64,000 nucleotides of DNA from Ruicaihuangia caeni (GCF_029952955.1 NZ_JASATX010000001.1:558001-622000); one strand, 5' to 3'; shown: positions 49,582-59,152, numbered from the stretch's first letter. Notes: generated by a model not told the origin, from the sequence alone. Numbers and translations are program-made.

Positions 49582-51710
49582 ATCGCAACTACTCGAGGCT
49601 GCTCGTTCCCGTCGGGGTGGTCGGCATCCTGATGCTGCTCATCGTGCCGGTTCCAGCGCCGATGCTCGACGTGCTGATCATCATCAACATCCTGCTCGCG
49701 CTGGTGATTCTGCTCACGACGATGTTCGCGAAGAAGCCCCTCGACTTCTCCGTGTTCCCGTCGCTGCTGCTCGCGGCCACGCTGTTCCGGCTCGGTCTGA
49801 ACGTCGCGTCGACGAGGCTCGTGCTTGGCGACGCCTACGCGGGGCAGGTGATCGCCGCGTTCGGGCAGATCACCGTCGGAGGATCGATCGTGATCGGAGC
49901 GGTCGTCTTCCTCATCCTGGTCGTCATCCAGTTCATCGTGGTCACCAAGGGTGCCGAGCGCGTGGCCGAGGTTGGTGCCCGCTTCACGCTCGACGCCATG
50001 CCGGGCAAGCAGATGGCGATCGACGCCGACCTGAACGCGGGGCTGATCACCGAGGAGCAGGCCCGCGCGCGCCGTGCCGAAGTCGCGGCGGAAGCCGACT
50101 TCTACGGCGCGATGGATGGCGCCTCGAAGTTCGTCAAGGGCGACGCGATCGCCGGCATCGTGATCATCATCATCAATGTCGTCGGTGGTATCGCGCTCGG
50201 CATGGCGCAGCGGGGCATGGAGCTCGGCGATGCGGTCAACACCTACACGCTGCTGACCATCGGCGATGGACTCGTCACCCAGATCCCCGCATTGCTGATG
50301 GCGGTCGCGACGGGCATGATCGTCACCCGTTCGAACGCCGAGAACGACCTGGGGACGACCGCCTCGGCGCAGCTCGGTCAATCGCGCACCGCCCTACAGA
50401 TCGCTGGCGCCGCCGCCATCGTGATGGCCTGCATCCCCGGCATGCCGATCCTCCCGTTCGTGCTGACGGGCGGCCTGCTCATCTTCACCGCCCAGCGCAT
50501 CAAGGCGGCGGATGCCGCACGGGCTGACGCCCTCGAGGCGATCACGCCGCCGTCACCGGCCTCCGACACCACTGAGGAACTCATCGAGCAGATGCGCGTG
50601 CATCCTCTCGAGATCCTGCTGGCCCCCGATCTCGTCGACCTGGTCTCGGGCGCCGGCAATGATCTGCTTGGCCGCGTGAAGGCGCTCAGGCGCAAGCTCG
50701 CGCTCGAACTCGGCATCATCGTGCCGCCGGTGCGCACCCGCGACAGCGTGGAGCTCGCGGCATCCGAGTACGTGATCCGCGTGGCCGGCGTGGAGGCCGG
50801 CCGCGGTTCGGCGCCGCGCGGCACGGTGCTCGCGCTTGGGGATGGGCTCGAGGGTCTTGCGGGCACCCCCACGGTGGAACCGGTCTTCGGGCTGCCCGGC
50901 CGCTGGGTGCCGAATGAGCTCCGCCACTCGGCAGAAGTGGCTGGAGCCACCGTCATCGACCGGGTGTCGGTGCTCGTGACGCACCTCTCGCGCGTCATCA
51001 CCGACAACGCGGCCCGACTGCTCACCCGCGAAGACGTGAGGCAGCTCACCGAGGGTGTGAAGCGCATCAACCCGGCCGCGGTCGAGGAGCTCACCCCGAG
51101 CCCGCTGAGCCTCGCCGAGGTGCAGCGCGTGTTGCAGAATCTGCTCTCTGAGGAGGTCGCCATCACCGACCTGTCGCGAATCTACGAGGCCATCGCACTC
51201 CGGGCTCGCGCCTCGACCGACCCAGAAGCCCTGACCGAAGCGGCGAGAGCCGCTGTCGCCCCGGCCATCGTGGCCTCGCATGCCAGCGATCGCACGCTGC
51301 GGGTCATCATGCTCGACCCGCTGTTCGAGCAGCAGTTGCTCGAGTCGCTTCGGCCGTCGGATGCCGGAAGCCAACTGCTAGTCGAACCCTCTCGGCTCGA
51401 GGGCTTCCTCGACGAGGTTCGGAGCGCGGTCGAACGGGCCGGATCGGGTGCGGGCGACCACACGGCGGCGATCGTGTGCGCGCCGGCCCTCCGGCCGGCG
51501 ATGCGGCGCCTCATCGCGGCGCAAGCCGGTGGTACGCCGGTGCTCTCGTACCAGGAGGTCTCGTCGGCCTCGGTGGCGATCGAGACCGTGGGCGTCGTGC
51601 GGGGCGCACGTCCAGTGCATGATCAGGCGGCCCCGGCTGCGATCGCCGTCGGACAAGCGGGGTCTCCCTCGGGGTCTCCCTCCGGCTCTCCCGCGAGCGT
51701 GCTGGGATAG
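49578..51710 (+). CDS. flhA: Flagellar export gate protein FlhA
   Basis: A 710-residue protein. Eight membrane segments occupy about residues 1-310, with the FHIPEP region GARFTLDAMPGKQMAIDADLNAGLITEEQARARR. The cytoplasmic domain (about 330-680) includes DLVDLVSGAGNDLLGRVKALRRKLALELGIIVPPVRTRDS and LTPSPLSLAEVQRVLQNLLSEEVAITDL. The last residues are a small GSPS repeat. GTG start with GGAGG upstream, overlapping flhB by 4 bp. Confidence 0.97.
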   Translation: MNRNYSRLLVPVGVVGILMLLIVPVPAPMLDVLIIINILLALVILLTTMFAKKPLDFSVFPSLLLAATLFRLGLNVASTRLVLGDAYAGQVIAAFGQITVGGSIVIGAVVFLILVVIQFIVVTKGAERVAEVGARFTLDAMPGKQMAIDADLNAGLITEEQARARRAEVAAEADFYGAMDGASKFVKGDAIAGIVIIIINVVGGIALGMAQRGMELGDAVNTYTLLTIGDGLVTQIPALLMAVATGMIVTRSNAENDLGTTASAQLGQSRTALQIAGAAAIVMACIPGMPILPFVLTGGLLIFTAQRIKAADAARADALEAITPPSPASDTTEELIEQMRVHPLEILLAPDLVDLVSGAGNDLLGRVKALRRKLALELGIIVPPVRTRDSVELAASEYVIRVAGVEAGRGSAPRGTVLALGDGLEGLAGTPTVEPVFGLPGRWVPNELRHSAEVAGATVIDRVSVLVTHLSRVITDNAARLLTREDVRQLTEGVKRINPAAVEELTPSPLSLAEVQRVLQNLLSEEVAITDLSRIYEAIALRARASTDPEALTEAARAAVAPAIVASHASDRTLRVIMLDPLFEQQLLESLRPSDAGSQLLVEPSRLEGFLDEVRSAVERAGSGAGDHTAAIVCAPALRPAMRRLIAAQAGGTPVLSYQEVSSASVAIETVGVVRGARPVHDQAAPAAIAVGQAGSPSGSPSGSPASVLG

Positions 51711-51719
51711 GGTGGCGAA

Positions 51720-51950
51720 GTGCTGGTCCTGACGCGCAAGCCCGGCGAACGGGTGCTCATCGGCGACGACATCGTGATCACGGTGCTCGAGTCGCGAGGC
51801 GACGGCGTTCGCATCGGCATCGAGGCGCCACGCGGCCTGCGGATTCAACGCGACGAGGTCGTGAAGGCCGTCGAGCAGTCGAACGCTGCAGCGGCGTCAC
51901 CCGGTGATGACGCCGAGGCGCGCTTGCGCGCCGTTCTCGGCAAGTCGTAA
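51720..51950 (+). CDS. csrA: RNA-binding carbon storage regulator CsrA
   Basis: A 76-residue protein. MLVLTRKPGERVLIGDDIVITVLESRGDGVRIGIEAPRGLRIQRDEV is full-length CsrA, including the RNA-contacting L4/R6 strand and the GIEAPRxxxI/VxRxE strand. A 25-residue extension follows. It represses translation by binding GGA hairpins near ribosome-binding sites; in Bacillus it controls hag with FliW. It is the last gene of the flagellar run; GTG start 10 bp after flhA. Confidence 0.96.
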   Translation: MLVLTRKPGERVLIGDDIVITVLESRGDGVRIGIEAPRGLRIQRDEVVKAVEQSNAAAASPGDDAEARLRAVLGKS

Positions 51951-52024
51951 CCCCGCCGACCAATACGATGGAGCGGGCCGCAGCGCGCGGCATCCGACTC
52001 GTGGGACACGAAGGGCGATTCGCA

Positions 52025-52789
52025 GTGGCAGGCAACGACGACAAGATCGCGGCACGGCAGCGTGTCAATGAGCAGCGCCGCAAGCAGCAAGAAGCTGCGC
52101 GCCGCCGGCGCATCATCACGCAGATCAGTGTCGTGGTGGGCGCAGTGCTCGTCGTCGCGGCGATCGTCGTGGCAGTCGTGCTCATGAACCGCCCGGCCGG
52201 CGGAGGCGCCACACCGGAGGTCGACACCACGGTGTCGCTCGGCGGCAATGACCAGGTGCCGTTCGCCATCGAGGGCACGGCGGTTCAGGTGGGCGAGCCG
52301 GACGCACCGGTGGAGATCGACATCTTCGAGGACTACTCCTGCCCCCACTGCAAGGACTACGACGCGGCTGTCGGCGACGTGTTCTCCGAGCTGTCTGCGA
52401 GTGGCGAGGTGGTCGTGAAGCACCACCCGATCAACATCGTCACGCCCTACGGCAAGCGCGCGGGCAGCACCGCGGTCTGCGTCGCGACCGGGCAGCCCGA
52501 ACTCTGGAACACCGTGCACCACGCGCTCTTCGCGAACCACGACCAGTCCACCGACGGCTGGAAGACCGGCGAGTTCCGCTCGTTCGCCGAGAGCCTGGGC
52601 GTCGACGACGCCGACACGCTCTCGTGCATCCAAGACGGCCGGTACATGGGCTGGATCGATGACAACACCGCCGACGCGCTCAACAAGCGAGGCGTGCAGG
52701 GCACTCCGGCGCTCTTCATCAACGGCGAGGCCACTGAGCTGCTGAGCGGGGACGCCCTCCGCGAGCGGGTCGCCGAGCTGGCCGGCTGA
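52025..52789 (+). CDS. Membrane-anchored DsbA-like thioredoxin-fold protein
   Basis: A 254-residue protein. A basic coiled N-terminus (ARQRVNEQRRKQQEAARRRR) leads into one membrane helix (ISVVVGAVLVVAAIVVAVVLM), then an extracytoplasmic thioredoxin fold with the redox motif CPHC near 106-109 (DIFEDYSCPHCKDYD) and the cis-Pro loop GVQGTPALFING. This is the actinobacterial DsbA/DSBA-like thioredoxin group. GTG 52025 is preferred to ATG 51968 because of AAGGG upstream and the fold boundary. The VKOR gene follows 2 bp later. Confidence 0.9.
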   Translation: MAGNDDKIAARQRVNEQRRKQQEAARRRRIITQISVVVGAVLVVAAIVVAVVLMNRPAGGGATPEVDTTVSLGGNDQVPFAIEGTAVQVGEPDAPVEIDIFEDYSCPHCKDYDAAVGDVFSELSASGEVVVKHHPINIVTPYGKRAGSTAVCVATGQPELWNTVHHALFANHDQSTDGWKTGEFRSFAESLGVDDADTLSCIQDGRYMGWIDDNTADALNKRGVQGTPALFINGEATELLSGDALRERVAELAG

Positions 52790-52791
52790 CC

Positions 52792-53433
52792 GTGGGCCCA
52801 GAAGCAGCAGCTTCAACGCGGGCACAGGGCGGCGGAGCCGCGCTGACCCGACTCGCGATCGCGTGGGTCGTGCTCGGCGCGGTGGCGTTCGTCGCCTCGA
52901 TGATTCTTGCGATCGACCGGTATCGCCTGCTCGCCGACCCGAACACCGAACTCGGCTGCGACATCAGCCCGTTCGTGGCGTGCGGTCCGGTCATGGAATC
53001 GCCCGCAGGCGCACTGTTCGGCTTCCCGAACCCGCTGCTCGGTGTCGCCTGCTTCATGATCATGATCACCTCCGGCATGGCGCTGCTCGCCGGGGCGCGT
53101 CTGCGTCCCTGGTTCTGGATCGGCATGCAGATCGGGCTGACGCTCGCCGGCGTATTCATCACGTGGCTGCAGACGCAGACGCTCTACGTGATCGAGTCGC
53201 TCTGCATCTGGTGCATGGTGGTGTGGGCGATGACGATCCCGCTGATCGTGCTGACGACCGCCCACGCGCTCGCGTACGGCCGCTTCGGCAACACCAGGGG
53301 TCGACGTCTCGGCCGCTGGATGCAGGAGTACCGATGGATGATCATCGTGCTCTGGTATCTCGTGGTGATCCTCGCGATCGCGCTGAAGTTCTACCGCGAG
53401 TTCGCGCTGATGTGGTTCGGCGTAGCGCTCTGA
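52792..53433 (+). CDS. Vitamin K epoxide reductase (VKOR) family protein
   Basis: A 213-residue membrane protein with about five hydrophobic segments. The loop cysteines are C56 and C64 (LGCDISPFVACGPV) and the active-site pair C138-C141 (CIWC), with the conserved Ser/Asn-Pro loop FGFPNPLLG. Bacterial VKOR reoxidises DsbA-like proteins using quinone, the job of DsbB in E. coli. The adjacent DsbA-like gene is its natural partner. Confidence 0.93.
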   Translation: MGPEAAASTRAQGGGAALTRLAIAWVVLGAVAFVASMILAIDRYRLLADPNTELGCDISPFVACGPVMESPAGALFGFPNPLLGVACFMIMITSGMALLAGARLRPWFWIGMQIGLTLAGVFITWLQTQTLYVIESLCIWCMVVWAMTIPLIVLTTAHALAYGRFGNTRGRRLGRWMQEYRWMIIVLWYLVVILAIALKFYREFALMWFGVAL

Positions 53434-53464
53434 TCGAGCTGCACCGCCGGCGCTGACCCGCGGG

Positions 53465-53704
53465 TCAGCGAGCGTCTGCCTGTGCCTGCCGGCGTGACCG
53501 GGTCACGCTGAACGCCAGCCGCTGCGCGCCCACGTACGAGCCGACGCCGATCACCAGGGCCGCCGCACCGCCGATCACCCAGGGCAACGACCCCTGTACT
53601 GCGGCGATGATCACGCACACCACGCCGCCGAGGGTCAGCGCGATCCCTGTGGAGGCGAGGATGCCGCTGATGAGGGCGAGTGACTTGAGGCGCGAGTGAT
53701 TCAC
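53465..53704 (-). CDS. Small two-helix membrane protein
   Basis: A 79-residue protein with two hydrophobic segments (LISGILASTGIALTLGGVVCVIIAAV and WVIGGAAALVIGVGSYVGA) and a basic, hydrophilic C-terminus. No family recognised. It diverges from the helicase gene across 35 bp and converges on the VKOR gene. The AAGGAG just upstream of ATG 53704 supports the start. Confidence 0.7.
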   Translation of the reverse strand: MNHSRLKSLALISGILASTGIALTLGGVVCVIIAAVQGSLPWVIGGAAALVIGVGSYVGAQRLAFSVTRSRRQAQADAR

Positions 53705-53739
53705 GGGGGTGGTGCTCCTTCTGGGATGATCGCTTAATC

Positions 53740-56325
53740 ATGACCGACCACAGCGGCGACCGCGAAACCGCGCCGCTGACCGCCCTGCTGAATCGCTCGC
53801 TCCACTCGTCCGCCGCCGAGCAGACTGGTGATGCGCGAGCCGACGGTGGGCCGAGCGAGGGCGTCGGCGTCGACCTCGATGAGCTGCTCGAGCGGTTCGC
53901 CGAGTGGAACTCGGCCCGCGGCATCCGTCTCTATCCCGCGCAGGAAGACGCCCTTCTGCACCTCTTCGCCAGCGATCACGTGGTCTTGTCGACCCCGACG
54001 GGCAGCGGCAAGTCGCTCGTCGCGATCGGTGCGCACCTCGCCGCGCTCGCGCAGGGACGCCGCAGCTACTACACCGCTCCGATCAAGGCTCTCGTCAGCG
54101 AGAAGTTCTTCGCCCTGGTCGAATTGTTCGGAACGGATGCCGTGGGCATGGTCACCGGCGACTCCGCCGTGAACCCCGACGCGCCCATCATCTGCTGCAC
54201 GGCCGAGATCCTCGCGAATCGTGCGCTGCGGCACGGCGACGCAGCGGGCGCGGACGTCGTCGTGATGGACGAGTTCCACTTCTACGCCGACACCGAGCGG
54301 GGCTGGGCGTGGCAGGTACCGCTCATCACGCTCGAGAAGACGCAGTTCCTGCTGATGTCGGCGACCCTCGGAGACGTCACGGCGCTGAGTGACGATTTCG
54401 AGCGCCGCACCGGCCGCGAGGTCGGGTTGGTGACCGGTGTCGAGCGTCCCGTGCCGTTGCACTTCAGTTACTCGCTCGACCCGATCAACGAGACCATCGA
54501 AGAGTTGCTCGAGACCCATCGGGCACCGGTCTACGTCGTTCACTTCGCTCAGGCTGCTGCCGTCGAGCGCGCGCAAGCGCTGCTCAGCACGCGGATCATC
54601 GGTCGGGAAGCGCGCGATGAGATCGCTGCTGCGATCGGCGACTTCCGCTTCACCACCGGGTTCGGGAAGACGCTCAGCCGGCTCGTGCGCGCGGGTATCG
54701 GCGTGCACCACGCCGGGATGCTCCCTCGCTACCGTCGGCTCGTGGAGCAACTGGCCCAGCGGGGGCTCCTGCGCGTCATCTGTGGCACCGACACACTCGG
54801 TGTCGGCATCAACGTGCCGATCCGTACTGTGCTCCTCACGAGCCTCACGAAGTACGACGGCACGAAGACACGCCGACTCAGCGCGAGAGAGTTCCATCAG
54901 ATCGTCGGCCGGGCGGGCCGCGCCGGGTTCGACACTGCCGGAACCGTGGTCGTTCAGGCGCCGGAGCACGAGATCGAGAACGCGCGGGCAATTCGCAAGG
55001 CAGGCGACGACGTCAAGAAGCAGCGACGGGTGGTGCGGAAGAAGGCGCCCGAAGGGTTCGTGTCGTGGAGCGAGCAGACCATGCAGAAGCTCATCTCTGC
55101 CGAGCCCGAGCCGCTTCGCAGCTCGATGCGGATCTCAGCCGCCATGATCATCAACGTCATCGCGCGCGGTGGCGACGTGCTCGCACACCTCCGACGGCTC
55201 GTGTTCGACAATCATGAGCCGCCCGTCCGGCAGTACGCGCTCGCGCGACGCGCGCTCAGCATCGCGCGCACCCTGCGCGCCGCCGACCTGCTGCAGACGG
55301 GCGCCGACGGCATCCGCCTCACCGTCGACCTGCAGGAGGACTTCGCCCTGAATCAGCCGCTCTCGCCGTTCGCGATCGCCGCGCTCGAGCTGCTCGATCC
55401 GGATGCCGAGACATACGCGCTCGATCAGCTCAGCGTCATCGAGGCCACGCTCGACGACCCCCGCGCCCTGCTCAACCAGCAGCAGTTCATGGCCCGCGGC
55501 GAGGCCGTCGCAGCGATGAAGGCTGACGGGATCGAGTACGAGGAGCGCATGGAGCTGCTCGACGACGTGACGCACCCGAAACCGCTCGCCGAACTCCTCG
55601 AGCAGGCGTTCGAGACCTTCGCGGCGTCACAGCCGTGGGTGCGTGACTTCGAGCTCTCGCCGAAGAGCGTTGTGCGCGACATGACCGAGCGTGCGATGAG
55701 CTTCACCGAGTACGTGTCGCACTACCAGCTCGCGCGCTCCGAGGGCGTGCTGCTGCGCTACCTCAGCGACGCCTACCGGGCCGTGCGCCAGACGGTGCCC
55801 GAGAATCTGAAGAGTGAGCGGCTTCGTGAGCTCATCGAGTGGCTCGGCGAACTCGTGCGGCAGACCGACTCGAGCCTGCTCGACGAGTGGGCCGAGCTGT
55901 CGAATCCTGCACTCCATGCGGCGCGCGAGGAGGCCATCGTGCCGCCTGCGCCTCCAGCACTCAGCAGCAACGCGCGTGCGCTCCGCGTGCTGGTGCGCAA
56001 TGAGCTCTTCCGCCGAGTCGAGCTGGCGGCGCTGCGGCGGTACGACGCTCTCGCGGCGCTCGAGGAGCGAGGGTGGTCGGCCGAGCAGTGGCAGGCGGCG
56101 CTCGAGCCGTACTGGTCAGAGCATGACTGGATCGGCACGGATGCCGCCGCCCGCGGCCCGGGCATGATCACGATCGATGAGGAGCCGGGGCGCTGGAAAG
56201 CACGCCAGACGCTGGCGGACCCGGTCGGCGACCACGACTGGATCATCGAAGCCGAAGTCGACCTGGCGGAGAGCGATCACGCAGGTGAAGCGATCGTCGA
56301 GGTAGTCGCCGTCGTGCGCCTGTAG
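53740..56325 (+). CDS. DEAD/DEAH-box helicase with DUF3516 domain
   Basis: An 861-residue Ski2-like helicase. Walker A STPTGSGKS near residues 84-92, motif II MDEFHFYAD (DEFH), motif III MSATLGD, and motif VI HQIVGRAGRAGFD complete the two RecA-like domains within the first 420 residues. The C-terminal half is the DUF3516 region typical of actinobacterial members. Likely an RNA or DNA helicase; target unknown. ATG 53740. Confidence 0.93.
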   Translation: MTDHSGDRETAPLTALLNRSLHSSAAEQTGDARADGGPSEGVGVDLDELLERFAEWNSARGIRLYPAQEDALLHLFASDHVVLSTPTGSGKSLVAIGAHLAALAQGRRSYYTAPIKALVSEKFFALVELFGTDAVGMVTGDSAVNPDAPIICCTAEILANRALRHGDAAGADVVVMDEFHFYADTERGWAWQVPLITLEKTQFLLMSATLGDVTALSDDFERRTGREVGLVTGVERPVPLHFSYSLDPINETIEELLETHRAPVYVVHFAQAAAVERAQALLSTRIIGREARDEIAAAIGDFRFTTGFGKTLSRLVRAGIGVHHAGMLPRYRRLVEQLAQRGLLRVICGTDTLGVGINVPIRTVLLTSLTKYDGTKTRRLSAREFHQIVGRAGRAGFDTAGTVVVQAPEHEIENARAIRKAGDDVKKQRRVVRKKAPEGFVSWSEQTMQKLISAEPEPLRSSMRISAAMIINVIARGGDVLAHLRRLVFDNHEPPVRQYALARRALSIARTLRAADLLQTGADGIRLTVDLQEDFALNQPLSPFAIAALELLDPDAETYALDQLSVIEATLDDPRALLNQQQFMARGEAVAAMKADGIEYEERMELLDDVTHPKPLAELLEQAFETFAASQPWVRDFELSPKSVVRDMTERAMSFTEYVSHYQLARSEGVLLRYLSDAYRAVRQTVPENLKSERLRELIEWLGELVRQTDSSLLDEWAELSNPALHAAREEAIVPPAPPALSSNARALRVLVRNELFRRVELAALRRYDALAALEERGWSAEQWQAALEPYWSEHDWIGTDAAARGPGMITIDEEPGRWKARQTLADPVGDHDWIIEAEVDLAESDHAGEAIVEVVAVVRL

Positions 56326-56381
56326 CGGCTCGGGGCGCGGCGTCCGCGAAGCGGGCACGTCGCGCCGGTACGGTAGTCGGC

Positions 56382-56846
56382 ATGGCCAACGATGACCCGG
56401 CGCTCCTCGCCGAGGTGCTGCCGGGCACCTGGCACGTGAGCGCCAGCAACCTCCCGGTCTGGGTGAGCGCCGACGCGGCAGGGCTCAGCGTCGAGATCGA
56501 GGTGGTCAAGCACGATCCGCTCATGCTTCGGCACCTCATCGTCGTCGAGTCGCGCGACGGCCGCGTGAAGCGCATCGGGGGCGTGGATCGGTGGGTGGGC
56601 ACCCGCTTCCGCACACGCTCGCGAGCCCTGACCCCGTTCCGCTGGGGCCACTGGCACATCACTGGCATCAGCCCCGACCGCGATCACATCGTGGTGAGGA
56701 TGGCGAAGCTCCGAGCGCTGCCCGACAGCATTCTCATCTGCCGGCGCGACGGTGTCGAGGTCGACGACTTGCGCGCGACTGTCTCCGCACGCACAGAGCC
56801 TCTCGGGCTGAGCCCGGAGGACTTCGCGTCGCTCACTTGGAATTGA
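56382..56846 (+). CDS. Hypothetical beta-rich protein
   Basis: A 154-residue soluble protein. LAEVLPGTWHVSASNLPVWVS and RVKRIGGVDRWVGTRFRTRSRALTPFRWGHWHITGISPDRDHIVVRM suggest an alternating-strand, lipocalin-like barrel with a W-G-H-W core. No family recognised. It lies between the helicase and the GH3 lipoprotein gene, same strand, 16 bp before the latter. Confidence 0.65.
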   Translation: MANDDPALLAEVLPGTWHVSASNLPVWVSADAAGLSVEIEVVKHDPLMLRHLIVVESRDGRVKRIGGVDRWVGTRFRTRSRALTPFRWGHWHITGISPDRDHIVVRMAKLRALPDSILICRRDGVEVDDLRATVSARTEPLGLSPEDFASLTWN

Positions 56847-56862
56847 CGGCTACCCTCGCAGG

Positions 56863-58104
56863 ATGCCCGTTGCTCGTCGCCCCCGGACTGTCTGGCCGGT
56901 GTCGTCCATCGCCGTGATGCTCACGGCGCTGGTCCTGGGAGGCTGCACGCCCGCGCACGACGCGGACGTGACTCGCGCGTCGAACGGCTCGGACACCGAG
57001 CACCACGGGCTCCTGCCGGTGCCGGAGCCCGCTCACGGACCGGCCCCGCCGGCGGCCGACTTCGCGCGCCAGGCGGTCGATCGCATGACGATCTCAGAAA
57101 AGGTCGGTGCGGTGCTGATGCTGCACCTCCCCGGCACCGATCAGACCGCCCTCGCGCATTTCGTCGAGGCAAATGAGCTGTCGGGCGTGATTCTGATGGG
57201 CGACAACATGCCCGAGCCATCCATCGATGGCCTGCAGACCGTCACGTCTGGCCTTGCAGACGACGACCTGCCTCCGCTTGTGGCCATCGACCAGGAGGGC
57301 GGTGTGGTCGAGCGGGTGCGGCCGGACCCCGGAAAGCCTGCTAGGGAGCTCGCATCGCTTCCGCCTGAGGCGACCGAGGAGAGCTTCCGCGCGCGGGCGG
57401 AACTGCTGCGGTCGCTCGGGGTCAACGTGAACTTCGGCATCGTCGCCGACGTGACCGACGACCCCTCCTCGTTCATCCGCTCAAGGGTGCTCGGCGCCGA
57501 GCCCACGGCCGCCTCCGACCGCGTCGCGAGGGCGGTCGCGGGGGAGCAGGGCCGGGTGCGTTCGACGCTGAAGCATTTTCCGGGACACGGCGTCGCGGCC
57601 GGCGACTCCCACTCCAGCATCCCCTCCACGGGCATCACGCTTGATCAGTGGCGCGACTCGGCAGCGAAGCCCTTCGCCGCCGGCATCGATGCTGGAGCGG
57701 AACTGGTCATGATGGGCCATCTCCGCTTCGACGCGATCGACCCCGCACCGGCTTCGATGTCGGCCCGCTGGCACGAGGTGCTGCGTGAAGAGCTCGGCTT
57801 CGACGGAGTCATCGTCAGCGACGATCTCAACATGCTGCCCGCCTCAGGCGCCCCGGAGTTCGCTGACGCCGTGACGAACGCGGTCAATTCACTCAATGCG
57901 GGCACCGACCTCCTGCTCTTCGTCGGCGGCGTGGAGCCGCAGACCCTGCGCCAGGGGCTCATCGCTGCCGCAGAGACAGGGGCGATCGACGGGAGGCGGC
58001 TCGATGAAGCCGCGGAACGCGTGCTCGCGCTGCGGCGGGGGCTCGCGGCATCCGATGGGGTGCTCGTGCACTGCGACGCGTCGTGCAGGCGCGCGATCGG
58101 CTGA
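56863..58104 (+). CDS. Glycoside hydrolase family 3 lipoprotein, NagZ-like
   Basis: A 413-residue enzyme. A signal peptide with lipobox (LVLGGC, Cys 28) is followed by a single TIM-barrel GH3 domain: PLVAIDQEGGVVERVRP, the KHFPGHG loop with its DSH (acid/base His-Asp dyad type) near 237-250, and VIVSDDLNM with the nucleophile Asp near 319. This is the beta-N-acetylglucosaminidase (NagZ) branch, so it probably trims GlcNAc from muropeptides at the cell surface. Confidence 0.92.
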   Translation: MPVARRPRTVWPVSSIAVMLTALVLGGCTPAHDADVTRASNGSDTEHHGLLPVPEPAHGPAPPAADFARQAVDRMTISEKVGAVLMLHLPGTDQTALAHFVEANELSGVILMGDNMPEPSIDGLQTVTSGLADDDLPPLVAIDQEGGVVERVRPDPGKPARELASLPPEATEESFRARAELLRSLGVNVNFGIVADVTDDPSSFIRSRVLGAEPTAASDRVARAVAGEQGRVRSTLKHFPGHGVAAGDSHSSIPSTGITLDQWRDSAAKPFAAGIDAGAELVMMGHLRFDAIDPAPASMSARWHEVLREELGFDGVIVSDDLNMLPASGAPEFADAVTNAVNSLNAGTDLLLFVGGVEPQTLRQGLIAAAETGAIDGRRLDEAAERVLALRRGLAASDGVLVHCDASCRRAIG

Positions 58105-58108
58105 GGCG

Positions 58109-59152
58109 TCACGCCGCGTCGGTAGCGCCTACGATCACCTCTCGCACCCGCCGCAGGTCTTCCATGAGCGAGCCGACCACGATCCAATGCGCAGGATCGG
58201 GATGCAGCACCACGATCGGCGCGGTCAAGGCGGGGAGCTCGATCGTGGTGCTCGACGACGAGGCCGGGGTGGTGAGCAGGCGCAGGTCGTGGGCGGCGCG
58301 TTCGAGCTCAGTGACGATCGCCTGCACTGCGGGTATCTCGGGGAGCGCGCGGTCGTAGTGATCACGCGTCGCTCGGGCCATGCCGAGCACTCTTGTCACG
58401 AGGGGGTTCGCGCGTGTGAGCATGGCGAGGTCCTCCTCGAGCCTGCGGCGGTGCCGTCCGCGTCGGGGGTTGAGCATGAGGCTCTCCTCGCCCTTCCGCA
58501 GGGCGGTGTCGGCATCGCGCTGCAACTCGCGCAGACGCCGAGCCCGCGCATACATCGCTTCGACGTCGTCTCTGGTGCGCGGTGCGCCAAGGGCCGCAGC
58601 GAGGTCGTCGAGCGAGTCGGCGATCGCGAGCACGAGCCGCGTGGTGGCGCGGTGCGCAGGCTCAGTAGCCACCGGTGGCACGATCGCGAGGTTCACCAGC
58701 AGTGCGACGAGCGCTCCGATCACCGTCTCGACCACGCGTTCGAGCCCGTATCCCGGCGTCGACCCGAGCGCGAGCACCAGCATCGCGCTGATGGGGATCT
58801 GGTTCGACGAGCCCGAACCGAGCTTCAGCGCCCACGCGATGATGAGCGACACCACGATCACCGACAGCACGACCCAGGTGGAGCCGCCGAAGAGCGCGCC
58901 CGCGGCTGATGCAAGGAGCACGCCGAGCACCACTCCGACACTGCGCTCGATGCCCTTGGTGATCGATTGGGTCACACTCGGCTGCACCACCAGCAGGGCG
59001 GCGATGGCCGCGAAGATCGGAAGCGGTTGGCCGAGCAGCAGATTCGACAGCAACCAGGCCGTCACAGCCGCGAGTGAGGTCTTCAGCACTTGCAGCAGAG
59101 GGGAGCGCGTCTCAGCGCGCAGGGTGCTCGCAAAGCCCGGGGCGTCGCTCAT
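58109..59152 (-). CDS. FUSC family (aromatic acid exporter-like) membrane protein
   Basis: A 347-residue protein with about six N-terminal hydrophobic segments (TSLAAVTAWLLSNLLLG, IFAAIAALLVVQPSVTQSITKGIERSVGVVLGVLLASAAGALFGG, WVVLSVIVVSLIIAWALKLGSG, ISAMLVLALGSTP, GALVALLVNLAIVPP) and a cytoplasmic helical C-terminal half. This is the FUSC/ArAE_2 pattern. ATG 59152 is preferred to the longer frame. It converges on the GH3 gene with a 4-bp gap. Confidence 0.85.
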   Translation of the reverse strand: MSDAPGFASTLRAETRSPLLQVLKTSLAAVTAWLLSNLLLGQPLPIFAAIAALLVVQPSVTQSITKGIERSVGVVLGVLLASAAGALFGGSTWVVLSVIVVSLIIAWALKLGSGSSNQIPISAMLVLALGSTPGYGLERVVETVIGALVALLVNLAIVPPVATEPAHRATTRLVLAIADSLDDLAAALGAPRTRDDVEAMYARARRLRELQRDADTALRKGEESLMLNPRRGRHRRRLEEDLAMLTRANPLVTRVLGMARATRDHYDRALPEIPAVQAIVTELERAAHDLRLLTTPASSSSTTIELPALTAPIVVLHPDPAHWIVVGSLMEDLRRVREVIVGATDAA

